49,065 bases of DNA from Gammaproteobacteria bacterium (GTDB lineage Bacteria > Pseudomonadota > Gammaproteobacteria > Ga0077536): assembly GCA_019747795.1 (NCBI GenBank), contig JAIEQK010000261.1:1-49065 (forward strand). Reading direction: 5' to 3'. The stretch's first letter is position 1. Each line of letters opens with the position of its first letter. The position numbers and the translations under genes were made by a program. Under the pieces are notes generated by a model, which searched no databases, was not told where the DNA came from, and was given only the letters and a program-made list of their open reading frames with translations. Positions 33,782-41,218 of the stretch are shown here, piece after piece.

Positions 33782-34558
33782 TCAGGGGCCGCGTCGGCGC
33801 GCCGCGACGGCGCGGTTCCACTCGGCAAGGTTCTTGAGCGGATCCTTGACGTAATGGGTGGCCTGCATCAGCTTCAGCACGAACTGGTTGAACAGCGTGC
33901 CGACCCGGTCCATCGGCCGGTCGATGTCGATGAACAGCACCGCGCGGTACTCGTCCGTGCCGTTCAGCACCTCGTGCTCGTAGGTGTCGTCGAACAGCAT
34001 CAGCTCGCCCTCGCGCCAGTTGAGGATCTCCTGGTCGACGCGGATCCAGCACTTCTGCCAGTCGCGCGGCACGCGCAGCCCCATGTGGCAGCGCACCAGC
34101 GCGCGGGTCGGGCCCTTGTGCGCCGGAATGTGATAGCCAGGCGCGAGGATCGAGAACCAGGCGTTCAGCAGGCCGGGCAGGCTGGCGAGCAGGGCGGCGG
34201 TCTCGGGGCAGGCCCGGCAGTTGTCCGCCACCGGCTGGCCGAAGATGTAGAGCGCGTAGGTCTTCCAGTTCGTGCCCTGGGAGATGCGCGCCTGGTCCGG
34301 GGAGATCTGGTGAAAGGCGGGGATGTCCTCGGGATGCTGCCACACCCGGTCGAACTCGGCGCGCACCTGCGGAAAGCCCGCCGCGAGCCGCGGCAGCCAG
34401 TCGAAGGTCTCGTTGGCCAGCACCGGCGTGGCGGGGATCAGTGAGTGCCGCCCCTGGAAATCGGTCACCGCGCGCAGGAAGCGCTTGCCCAGGCGATGCA
34501 CCAGGGCGCGCTGCCAGCCGCCCTTGCCGACCCGCGTCGCGGCCATCTCTTCAGCCAT
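33782..34558 (-). CDS. Aspartyl/asparaginyl beta-hydroxylase family dioxygenase (LpxO-like)
   Basis: The product is 258 residues, Fe(II)/2-oxoglutarate dependent. The two iron-binding His are visible at about 147 (IPAHKGPTR) and 195 (DDTYEHEVLN), and the Arg of GPTRALVRCH is in the 2-oxoglutarate region. Related bacterial LpxO enzymes add a 2-hydroxyl to fatty acyl chains of lipid A. Ceramides of many bacteria carry 2-hydroxy fatty acids, so in this operon, next to a ceramide-synthase-like gene, the acyl chain of a sphingolipid is a plausible target. ATG at 34558 overlaps the upstream gene by 8 bases. Confidence 0.82.
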   Translation of the reverse strand: MAEEMAATRVGKGGWQRALVHRLGKRFLRAVTDFQGRHSLIPATPVLANETFDWLPRLAAGFPQVRAEFDRVWQHPEDIPAFHQISPDQARISQGTNWKTYALYIFGQPVADNCRACPETAALLASLPGLLNAWFSILAPGYHIPAHKGPTRALVRCHMGLRVPRDWQKCWIRVDQEILNWREGELMLFDDTYEHEVLNGTDEYRAVLFIDIDRPMDRVGTLFNQFVLKLMQATHYVKDPLKNLAEWNRAVAARRRGP

Positions 34559-35393
34559 GCTTGAGTACCTCTTCGGCGAGCGCGAGGTCCGCGCTCGAAT
34601 CCACGTCCACCGCCGCGCGCGCGCTGTCCAGGCTCACGTGGGCGACCTCGCAGCCGGCGCGCGCGGACAGGTGCGCGAGCGCGGTGGCGAGCCGCATGCT
34701 GCGGGTCAGGTAGCGCGCCAGGAAGCCGAGCCCGATGCGGCTCGCCATGCGCCAGGGGCGCTTGCGATCCGCCTCCAGCCGTCGCCAGAACTCGAGCGCG
34801 GCGCGACCCGCGTGGGTGCGCAGCAGGAACAGGTTGGCGCCGCAGAAGGCGCCGTCGGCGAAGCGCAGCAGGGTGCGGCGTGTGTAGGGAAAGCGCGCAT
34901 GCACCGTCGGCCACGGCACGAGGCCGACGACGAAGTCGGCGCGGCTCGCGAGCGCGGCGCCGACGAAGCGGTCGATGATGCCGGCGTCGAGCAGCGCGTG
35001 ATCCGCCGCGGTCAGCAGCACCGGGTAGTGATGCAGCGCGGCGCTGGCGCGCAGCGCGCTGGCCGAGGGACCCGCGTCCGGCGCCAGCCAGCGGAAGTCG
35101 CCGGACGCGAGCAAGGCCTGGAACACCGGCTCGCCGTGGGCGATGGCTTCATCCGGCCCGACCAGCAGGCCGCCGTCGATCGTGCGGCTCGCGCGCAGGG
35201 CGTGCAGCACGCGGGTCACGCAGGGCGTGCCCGCCACCGGTACAAGCACGCTGGACGGCAGGCCATGCGCGCGCGCCAGCGCGTTGCCCCCTGAGCGTTC
35301 GCCGGCCAGCACGATGGCCGGCAGGCGCACGCGATCCCGGCTGTGGGCCGCATCGGCGATCCAACTTTCGGTCGCGCGCCGGCTGTCGTTCAC
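34551..35393 (-). CDS. NTP-transferase-like protein (MobA/GlmU fold)
   Basis: The product is 280 residues. LPAIVLAGERSGGNALARAHGLPSS resembles the nucleotide-binding LAGGxGxR...K loop of MobA-like NTP transferases, in a looser form. VLLTAADHALLDAGIIDRFV matches the D-H/N metal-binding strand of that fold. A C-terminal Arg-rich segment with LDSARAAVDVDSSADLALAEEVL closes as in molybdenum-cofactor-type nucleotidyltransferases. Start is GTG at 35393, overlapping the ceramide-synthase-like stop as GTGA; it overlaps the hydroxylase gene by 8 bases. The substrate is unknown; a role in activating a head-group precursor is inferred from context only. Confidence 0.68.
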   Translation of the reverse strand: MNDSRRATESWIADAAHSRDRVRLPAIVLAGERSGGNALARAHGLPSSVLVPVAGTPCVTRVLHALRASRTIDGGLLVGPDEAIAHGEPVFQALLASGDFRWLAPDAGPSASALRASAALHHYPVLLTAADHALLDAGIIDRFVGAALASRADFVVGLVPWPTVHARFPYTRRTLLRFADGAFCGANLFLLRTHAGRAALEFWRRLEADRKRPWRMASRIGLGFLARYLTRSMRLATALAHLSARAGCEVAHVSLDSARAAVDVDSSADLALAEEVLKHG

Positions 35394-36535
35394 GCGAGCG
35401 CTTTCTCGTAGACCCGGTAATGCTTGGACTGGCGCCCGCCGAGGATCTCGATGATGCCCTTCATCGCCTCGTTGGTTTCCAGGATCCAGGACATCTCGAC
35501 TTCTTCCACGCCCTTGCGAATGCCGGGCTCGCGCAGCGCCTGCACCACCGACAGTGCGAGGCCGGGACCGAGCCGGGTGTGATGCAGGCGGCGACGCACG
35601 CCCATCAGCGGAATGCGCGCCGTGCGCGGGTAGCCGATGAAGAGCCGCGAGACGAGCTTGGCCCAGCCGAAGGGCAGCAGGCGGCCGTCGAGATCGGCGA
35701 TGGCGTCGTTGACGTTCGGCAGCAGCACGATGAACGCCACGCCTTCGCCGTCCATCTCCGCGATCTGGATGAAGTCCGGCGGGATGATCATCAGCATCTC
35801 GTGGCCGATGGCGCGGAATTCCTCCTGGGTGAAGGGTACGAAGCCCCAGTTGTCGGCCCAGGCGTCATTGAAGATGTCGCACACGAGATCCAGGTCCGCA
35901 TCCTTGCGACGCTTGTCCAGCGCGCGGATGGTGACCTTGCGTTGCAAGCGTTCGAACAGCGAGTTCATCACCGGCGGCGGCTGGAAGTGCGCGCTGATCA
36001 GGTAGGCGAACATGTCCATCGCCTTGGTATAGCCGCAGGCCTCGACCCGCGGCCCGTACCAGGGCCGCGCGTGACCCATCATGAAATAGGGACGCGAGTC
36101 GAAGCCGTCGACCAGGAGACCAACCTCCTGGTTGATGTTGAGGCTGAAGGGCCCGCGCGCCTGGCGCATGCCGCGCGCGCGGAGCCAGGCCTCGGCCTGT
36201 TCGAACAGCGCCGCGAACACGGTCGGATCGTCGATGGCGTCGAGAAAGCCGAAGAAACCGGTCTGGTCGCGATGACATTCCAGATGCAGCCTGTCGACCT
36301 GCGCGCTGATGCGGCCCACCGCGTGTCCGTCGCGATAGGCGACGAAGCCCTGCCACTCGAGGTGCTTGAACACCGGGTGACCCGCCTTCAGCGCGTCGCG
36401 CCGTTCCATGGTGAGTGGAGGCACCCAGTTGGGGTCGTCGGCGAACACGCTGCGCGGCACGGCGATGAACTCGTCCAGCGAACGGCCGTCGGTCACCGGG
36501 ATCACGGAAAGGCTGGCGAAGCCGGGTGCGGTCAT
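35390..36535 (-). CDS. bcerS: BcerS/YghO-like N-acyltransferase, candidate bacterial ceramide synthase
   Basis: The product is 381 residues of the GNAT-fold YghO/BcerS-like family. Typical blocks are DDPNWVPPLTMERRDAL, VGRISAQVDRLHLECH, TGFFGFLDAIDD, RGPFSLNINQEVGLLVDGFD, and near the C-terminus EVEMSWILETNEAMKGIIE with YRVYEKAL. The Caulobacter member (bCerS) N-acylates the sphingoid base to give ceramide. Other members are uncharacterised, so the role rests on the co-occurrence with spt, acp, cerR and an acyl-AMP ligase in this window. It is first in its operon. ATG at 36535 was chosen; the frame is open to 36613 but that extension lacks family features. Confidence 0.7.
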   Translation of the reverse strand: MTAPGFASLSVIPVTDGRSLDEFIAVPRSVFADDPNWVPPLTMERRDALKAGHPVFKHLEWQGFVAYRDGHAVGRISAQVDRLHLECHRDQTGFFGFLDAIDDPTVFAALFEQAEAWLRARGMRQARGPFSLNINQEVGLLVDGFDSRPYFMMGHARPWYGPRVEACGYTKAMDMFAYLISAHFQPPPVMNSLFERLQRKVTIRALDKRRKDADLDLVCDIFNDAWADNWGFVPFTQEEFRAIGHEMLMIIPPDFIQIAEMDGEGVAFIVLLPNVNDAIADLDGRLLPFGWAKLVSRLFIGYPRTARIPLMGVRRRLHHTRLGPGLALSVVQALREPGIRKGVEEVEMSWILETNEAMKGIIEILGGRQSKHYRVYEKALA

Positions 36536-36567
36536 GGGCTGGAGCGGGGCGTGTCGGGACCGGGCGA

Positions 36568-36595
36568 ATGGTAGCCAAGTCGGCGCGCGGGTGAA
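36568..36595 (-). promoter_or_regulatory. Weak candidate promoter of the ceramide-synthase operon
   Basis: On the minus strand TTCACC (36595-36590) and TACCAT (36573-36568) are 16 bases apart, about 33 bases from the ATG. Both hexamers are imperfect. Confidence 0.3.
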
Positions 36596-36626
36596 ACCGC
36601 GAGGCGCGGGCAACGGGCGCGCGATC

Positions 36627-36632
36627 TATACT
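36627..36632 (+). promoter_or_regulatory. Candidate -10 (TATACT) for the cupin gene
   Basis: TATACT lies 33 bases before the ATG at 36665, followed by a good Shine-Dalgarno (AGGGGAG). The -35 is not obvious. Confidence 0.45.
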
Positions 36633-36664
36633 CCGCCATCCAACAACTCACCAAGGGGAGACCG

Positions 36665-37111
36665 ATGAAGCCGCAAGTCCCACAGGAATACGTCCAGATC
36701 CAGGATCTCGCCTGGCAGCCCTTTCCCGACGCCTTCTCCGAGGGCGGCATCCGCTGGAAGCTGCTGCACGTGTCGCCCGAGGTGGGCGCCTGGACCGCGA
36801 TCTTCGATTGCCCGCAGGGTTCGTCCTTCGCGGCGCACATTCATATCGGTCCCGGCGAATACCTGCTGACGAAGGGCAAGATGGAGGTGCGTGGCGGCGT
36901 GGAGGAGGGCGGCGCGACGGCGCTGGCGCTCGGCTATGGCTACGAGTCGTGCAACGCGCGCCACGACAAGACCTACTTCCCCGAGCCGAGCGAGTTCTAC
37001 ATGACCTTCCTCGGTCCGCTGCAGTTCATCCATCCGGACGGCAGCCCGCGCGCCGTGGTCGGCTGGCAGCAGGCCCAGGCGCTGTGGGCGCAGCAGACCG
37101 GTCAGGCCTGA
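36665..37111 (+). CDS. Cupin protein, acetylacetone/dihydroxyacetophenone dioxygenase-like
   Basis: The product is 148 residues with a single cupin barrel. SSFAAHIHIGPGEYLLTKGKMEVRGG is cupin motif 1 in outline, with two His and the Glu of the metal site; the late QFIHPDG supplies a candidate third His. Overall it resembles the ChrR/acetylacetone-cleaving and 2,4'-dihydroxyacetophenone dioxygenase group, whose members use non-haem iron. The substrate is unknown. It is a single-gene unit with its own promoter and a strong inverted repeat after it. It diverges from the ceramide-synthase operon, and I see no functional link to it. Confidence 0.75.
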   Translation: MKPQVPQEYVQIQDLAWQPFPDAFSEGGIRWKLLHVSPEVGAWTAIFDCPQGSSFAAHIHIGPGEYLLTKGKMEVRGGVEEGGATALALGYGYESCNARHDKTYFPEPSEFYMTFLGPLQFIHPDGSPRAVVGWQQAQALWAQQTGQA

Positions 37112-37123
37112 GCGTGACCACGC

Positions 37124-37151
37124 CTCACCGTCCGTGACCACGGACGGTGAG
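37124..37151. terminator. Perfect 13-bp inverted repeat after the cupin gene
   Basis: CTCACCGTCCGTG (37124-37136) and CACGGACGGTGAG (37139-37151) are perfect complements with only 2 bases between them. It begins 13 bases past the cupin stop. There is no T-run; a very stable RNA hairpin or a cruciform are both possible. It may end the cupin transcript and block read-through from tRNA-Leu on the other strand. Confidence 0.6.
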
Positions 37152-37250
37152 CGCCCGCGCGCGCGAGTTCGCGTCAGCGAGCGATGGAGACTCTTCGGGA
37201 GTGAATCGTTTGGGGCGTGAGCCGACGGATTATGCGAACATGTCCGTCGT

Positions 37251-37337
37251 TGGTGCCGAGGAGAGGACTTGAACCTCCACGGGGTCTCCCCCACTGGTAC
37301 CTGAAACCAGCGCGTCTACCAATTCCGCCACCTCGGC
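37251..37337 (-). tRNA. tRNA-Leu (anticodon CAG)
   Basis: On the minus strand an 87-base class II tRNA begins GCCGAGG and ends CCTCGGC-A-CCA with an encoded CCA. The anticodon arm CTGGT-TTCAGGT-ACCAG gives CAG (reads CUG). A long variable arm (TGGGGGAGACCCCG) and the T arm GAGG-TTCAAGT-CCTC are present. It runs away from rnr. Confidence 0.97.
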
Positions 37338-37347
37338 AAGAGCGCGC

Positions 37348-37377
37348 AATCTAATCGAACCCACCTGAGCGAGTCAA
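37348..37377 (-). promoter_or_regulatory. Sigma70 promoter of tRNA-Leu, overlapping the rnr start codon
   Basis: On the minus strand TTGACT (37377-37372) and TAGATT (37353-37348) are 18 bases apart and would start transcription just before the tRNA. The -35 hexamer ends on the first base of the rnr ATG on the other strand. Confidence 0.7.
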
Positions 37378-39599
37378 TGCGTCGAAGAGCACGCCCATCC
37401 TCCCCCAATAACGGACCACGCCAGCGCGATCGAGATCGCGAGTACGAACACGTCGAAGACCTGCCTTCGCGCGAAGCCATCCTGGCCGCGCTCGAAGCGC
37501 TCGAAACACCACAGCGTCTCGAAGATCTCGCCGCCCATCTCGACGTGCGCGGCCCGGCGGCGCTGAACGCGCTGGAACGGCGCGTGTTCGCCATGACCCG
37601 CGACGGCCAGCTGGTGCAGAACCGCGCGGAGCGCTTCGGGCTGGCGAGTCGCATGGACCTCATCGCCGGGCACGTACTGTCCCATCGCGACGGCTTCGCC
37701 TTCGTACGGCCCGACCAGGGCGGTGACGACATCTACCTGGCCCAGCGCGAGGCGCGTCGCACCCTGCACGGTGACAAGGTGCTGGTGCGCGTGGCCGGCT
37801 TCGATCAGCGCGGCCGTCCCTACGGCAACCTGGTCGAGGTGCTGGAGCGCGCCGTGACGGTGGTGGTGGGCCGCTACTTCCGCGACCACGGCATCGGCGT
37901 GGTGGTGCCGGACAATCGTCATATCAACCAGGACATCCTGATCCCCGAGGACGCCAGCGGTGGCGCGCGGGACGGGCAGATCGTGGTCGCGCGCATCGAG
38001 CAGCAGCCCGATCAGCGCAGTCGTCCCATCGGCCGCATCACCGAGGTGCTGGGCGAGCACATGGCGCCCGGCATGGAGATCGAGATAGCGATCCGCTCCT
38101 ACGGCCTGCCCGCGGAATGGCCCGCGGCCGCGCTAAAGGACGCGGAGGCGATCCCGGACGAGGTGCAGGCCAGTGAGATCGCCGCGCGTCGCGACCTGCG
38201 CGAACTGCCGTTGGTCACCATCGATGGCGCCGACGCGCGTGACTTCGACGACGCCGTGCACGCGCGGCGTACGGCCAAGGGTTTCGTGCTGCACGTCGCC
38301 ATCGCCGACGTCTCGCACTACGTGCGCTTAGGGACGGCGCTGGATGCGGAGGCCTACACGCGTGGCACGTCGGTCTACTTCCCCGACCGCGTCATTCCAA
38401 TGCTGCCGGAGAAGCTCTCCAACGGCATTTGTTCGTTGAATCCCGGTGTGCCCCGGCTCGCGATGGTGTGCGAACTCACGTTGGCCGAAGACGGCGAAGT
38501 GCGGCGCGCGCAGTTCTACCCCGCCACCATCCGTTCCCACGCACGGCTGATCTACGAGAAGGTCGAGGCCTGGTATCGCGGCGAGCGCGCGCAGCCGCTG
38601 GCCGACCAGCCCGAGGTGGCGGCGAACATCGAGTGCCTGTACGAACTCTACGAGGTGCTGCGCGCGCGGCGCGAGCAACGCGGCGCGCTCGACATCGACA
38701 CCATCGAGCCGCGTTTCCTCTACGGTGTGAACGGCAAGATCGAGAGCGTCGAAGCGCGCACCCGCGTCGATGCCCACAAGCTCATCGAGGAATGCATGAT
38801 CGCGGCCAACGTCGCCGCGGCCAAGTTCCTGCTCAAGCGTCGCCAGCCCGGCCTGTACCGGGTGCACGAGCCGCCGGCCGGCGAGAAGGTGCAGGCGCTC
38901 GGCCAGTTCCTGCGCGAACTGGGCCTGTCCTTCACCCTGGACCCGGACCCCGAGCCGGCCGATCTCGGCGCCATCCTGGTGGCCGCGCGCGAGCGACTCG
39001 ACAAGCGGCTCATCGACACCATGGTGCTGCGCAGCCTCAAGCTCGCGGTCTACAGCGCGGAGAACCTCGGGCACTTCGGCCTCGCGCTCGAGGCCTACAC
39101 CCATTTCACTTCGCCCATTCGTCGCTACCCCGATCTCGTCGTGCATCGCGCGATTCGCGCGGCGCTCGCCGAGGAGGCCGTCAGCGAGGACGCGCGCCAG
39201 TCGATGGTGGAGATCGCGAGCCAGACCTCCATGGCCGAGCGCCGCGCGGACGAAGCGACGCGCGATGCGGTCGCGTGGCTGAAATGCGAGTTCATGCAGG
39301 ACAAGGTCGGCGAGTGCTTCGGCGGCATCGTGTCGGGCGTGGCCGAGTTTGGCGTGTTCGTCGAACTGGACGACATCTTCGTCGAGGGCCTGGTGCACGT
39401 CACCGCGCTGCCCGACGACTACTACCAGTACGACGCCGTGCGTCACGCGCTGCGCGGCCGCGCCGGCGGGCGGCAGTTCAGCATCGGCCAGGCGGTCGAG
39501 GTGCAGGTCACGCGAGTGGACCTGGACGAACGCAAGATCGACTTCCGCCTGGTGGAGCAGAGCCGTTCTCGGCCGCGCCGCAAGGGCCGCCGACGCTGA
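37377..39599 (+). CDS. rnr: Ribonuclease R
   Basis: The product is 740 residues. After an Arg-rich leader, LPSREAILAALEAL begins the winged-helix domain; two cold-shock domains follow, then the RNB exonuclease domain with DGADARDFDDAVH (catalytic Asp cluster, about 280-295), and a C-terminal S1 domain (GGIVSGVAEFGVFVEL). It ends in a short basic tail. It is a processive 3'-5' exoribonuclease that degrades structured RNA and takes part in rRNA and tRNA quality control. The start at 37377 has only a weak ribosome binding site, but the following sequence matches family N-termini. rlmB overlaps its stop (TGATG). Confidence 0.95.
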   Translation: MRRRARPSSPNNGPRQRDRDREYEHVEDLPSREAILAALEALETPQRLEDLAAHLDVRGPAALNALERRVFAMTRDGQLVQNRAERFGLASRMDLIAGHVLSHRDGFAFVRPDQGGDDIYLAQREARRTLHGDKVLVRVAGFDQRGRPYGNLVEVLERAVTVVVGRYFRDHGIGVVVPDNRHINQDILIPEDASGGARDGQIVVARIEQQPDQRSRPIGRITEVLGEHMAPGMEIEIAIRSYGLPAEWPAAALKDAEAIPDEVQASEIAARRDLRELPLVTIDGADARDFDDAVHARRTAKGFVLHVAIADVSHYVRLGTALDAEAYTRGTSVYFPDRVIPMLPEKLSNGICSLNPGVPRLAMVCELTLAEDGEVRRAQFYPATIRSHARLIYEKVEAWYRGERAQPLADQPEVAANIECLYELYEVLRARREQRGALDIDTIEPRFLYGVNGKIESVEARTRVDAHKLIEECMIAANVAAAKFLLKRRQPGLYRVHEPPAGEKVQALGQFLRELGLSFTLDPDPEPADLGAILVAARERLDKRLIDTMVLRSLKLAVYSAENLGHFGLALEAYTHFTSPIRRYPDLVVHRAIRAALAEEAVSEDARQSMVEIASQTSMAERRADEATRDAVAWLKCEFMQDKVGECFGGIVSGVAEFGVFVELDDIFVEGLVHVTALPDDYYQYDAVRHALRGRAGGRQFSIGQAVEVQVTRVDLDERKIDFRLVEQSRSRPRRKGRRR

Positions 39600-40354
39600 T
39601 GGCGGCGAGCAGCAAGGATCTCATCATCGGCGGGCTGCACGCCGCGCGCACCACCCTCGAACGCGCCGCGGGCGACGTGCTCGAGATGTGGCTTCGGCGC
39701 GATCGCGACGACGGGCCGCTCGCGGCGCTGGCGCGCGACGCCCGTGCCCAGGGCGTGACCGTCCAGTTCGTCGAGCCGGCGACGCTGGCGCGACTCTACG
39801 GCGACGAGCATCACCAGGGCGTGGTTGTGCGCCGCCGTCCGCCGGCCACCGTCGAACTGGACACGGTGCTGGCGCGCGCCGCGGCCGCGGGCCGCGCCCC
39901 GCTGCTGCTGGTGCTGGACAACGTGCAGGACCCGCGCAACTTCGGCGCCTGCCTGCGCGTCGCCGACGGCGCGGGCGTGGACGGCGTCGTCTTCACCCGC
40001 GATCGCAGCGCGCGGGTGACCAGCGTGGTGGCAAAGACCGCGAGCGGCGCGCTCGACAGCGTGGCGCTGGTGTCGGTACCGAATCTCGCCGCGGCCTTGA
40101 AGGCCCTGTCCGCGGCGGGGGTCTGGACCCTCGGCGCGGCGCTCGAGGACGCGGTGCCGCTTTGGGAGGCGGATCTGACCCTGCCGAGTGCGCTGGTGCT
40201 CGGCAATGAAGGTGAGGGGCTGCGGCGACTCACGCGTGAACGCTGCGACCGCCTGGTGCGCATCCCCATGCACGGCGCGGTGGCGAGCCTGAACGTCGCG
40301 ACCGCCGCGGCGGTATGCCTGTTCGAGGCCTGCCGCCAGCGCGCGGCGGGCTGA
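39599..40354 (+). CDS. rlmB: 23S rRNA (guanosine-2'-O)-methyltransferase RlmB
   Basis: The product is 251 residues. A small substrate-binding domain begins IIGGLHAARTTLE and includes HHQGVVVR. The SPOUT knot has motif 1 NVQDPRNFGACLR, motif 2 LGNEGEGLRRL and motif 3 IPMHGAVASLNVATAAAV. RlmB methylates G2251 in the ribosomal P loop, using SAM, as a dimer. The order rnr-rlmB is conserved in gammaproteobacteria. ATG at 39599 shares a base with the rnr stop, so translation is coupled. Confidence 0.95.
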   Translation: MAASSKDLIIGGLHAARTTLERAAGDVLEMWLRRDRDDGPLAALARDARAQGVTVQFVEPATLARLYGDEHHQGVVVRRRPPATVELDTVLARAAAAGRAPLLLVLDNVQDPRNFGACLRVADGAGVDGVVFTRDRSARVTSVVAKTASGALDSVALVSVPNLAAALKALSAAGVWTLGAALEDAVPLWEADLTLPSALVLGNEGEGLRRLTRERCDRLVRIPMHGAVASLNVATAAAVCLFEACRQRAAG

Positions 40355-40390
40355 GGCCGGCGCGCCGCCCAGATTTCCTTTGCGCCGGCC
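40355..40390. other. 9-bp inverted repeat between rlmB and rpsF
   Basis: GGCCGGCGC (40355-40363) and GCGCCGGCC (40382-40390) are perfect complements around 18 bases. It directly follows the rlmB stop and overlaps the -35 of the next promoter. It could weaken read-through from rlmB. Confidence 0.45.
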
Positions 40391-40409
40391 GGGCGCCTCC
40401 GCCTACAAT
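40380..40409 (+). promoter_or_regulatory. Promoter of the rpsF-rpsR-rplI-dnaB operon
   Basis: TTGCGC (40380-40385) and TACAAT (40404-40409) are 18 bases apart. The start would give a leader of about 70 bases before rpsF, room for ribosomal-protein autoregulation. Confidence 0.55.
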
Positions 40410-40484
40410 ACGCGCCCCTCGCCCAGGCGAGGCCACTCCTTGCTTCACCGCCACGTCGGGAAGCTTCATCCATGAGGAGCGCAA

Positions 40485-40946
40485 ATGCGTCATTATGAAA
40501 TCGTGTTCCTGGTCCACCCTGACCAGAGCGAGCAGGTCGGCGCCATGGTCGACCGCTACCGTTCCATGATCGAGTCCACCGGCGGCGTCATCCACCGCTT
40601 CGAGGACTGGGGCCGCCGCCAGCTGGCCTATCCCATCAACAAGGTGCACAAGGCGCACTACGTGTTGATGAATATCGAGTGCGATCAGCCCACGCTGGAC
40701 GAACTGAACAGCGCCTTCCGCTTCAACGACGCGGTGCTGCGCAACCTGATCGTGCAGCGCGACGCCGCCGTCACCACGCCTTCGCCCATCGCGCAGGCCA
40801 AGGACGAACAGTCCGAGCGTGACGACGAGCGCGGTCGCCGCAACCGTGAAGGCAACCGCGGCGCGCCGCGTGGCGACGCCGCGCCGGCCGAGGGTGCCGC
40901 CGAGTCCACCGCCAGCGACGCCGAAGAAGCGCCGCAGACCGCCTGA
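40485..40946 (+). CDS. rpsF: 30S ribosomal protein S6
   Basis: The product is 153 residues. The first ~95 are a normal S6 ([34 protein letters not shown]). The C-terminal ~55 residues are a charged, low-complexity tail rich in Glu, Arg, Asp and Ala, longer than in E. coli, where Glu residues are added after translation. S6 binds the central domain of 16S rRNA with S18, encoded next. A good GAGGAG precedes the ATG. Confidence 0.97.
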   Translation: MRHYEIVFLVHPDQSEQVGAMVDRYRSMIESTGGVIHRFEDWGRRQLAYPINKVHKAHYVLMNIECDQPTLDELNSAFRFNDAVLRNLIVQRDAAVTTPSPIAQAKDEQSERDDERGRRNREGNRGAPRGDAAPAEGAAESTASDAEEAPQTA

Positions 40947-40966
40947 CCTTCGGAGCCCGACACACC

Positions 40967-41191
40967 ATGGCCAAGTTCTTTCGCCGCAAGCGTTATTGCA
41001 AGTTCACCGCCGAGGGCGTCACGGAGATCGACTACAAGGATCTCGCCACGCTCAAGGCCTACATCACGGAAAACGGCAAGATCGTGCCGAGCCGCATCTC
41101 GGGCACCAAGGTGCGCTACCAGCGCCAGCTCGCCATCGCGGTCAAGCGCGCGCGCTTCCTGGCCCTGCTGCCCTATTGCGACGCGCATTGA
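40967..41191 (+). CDS. rpsR: 30S ribosomal protein S18
   Basis: The product is 74 residues, the normal length. [30 protein letters not shown] and [21 protein letters not shown] are canonical. It pairs with S6 on the small subunit platform. It begins 20 bases after rpsF. Confidence 0.98.
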   Translation: MAKFFRRKRYCKFTAEGVTEIDYKDLATLKAYITENGKIVPSRISGTKVRYQRQLAIAVKRARFLALLPYCDAH

Positions 41192-41218
41192 GGCGTCGCT
41201 GACGCCAGGGCGGGCGCG

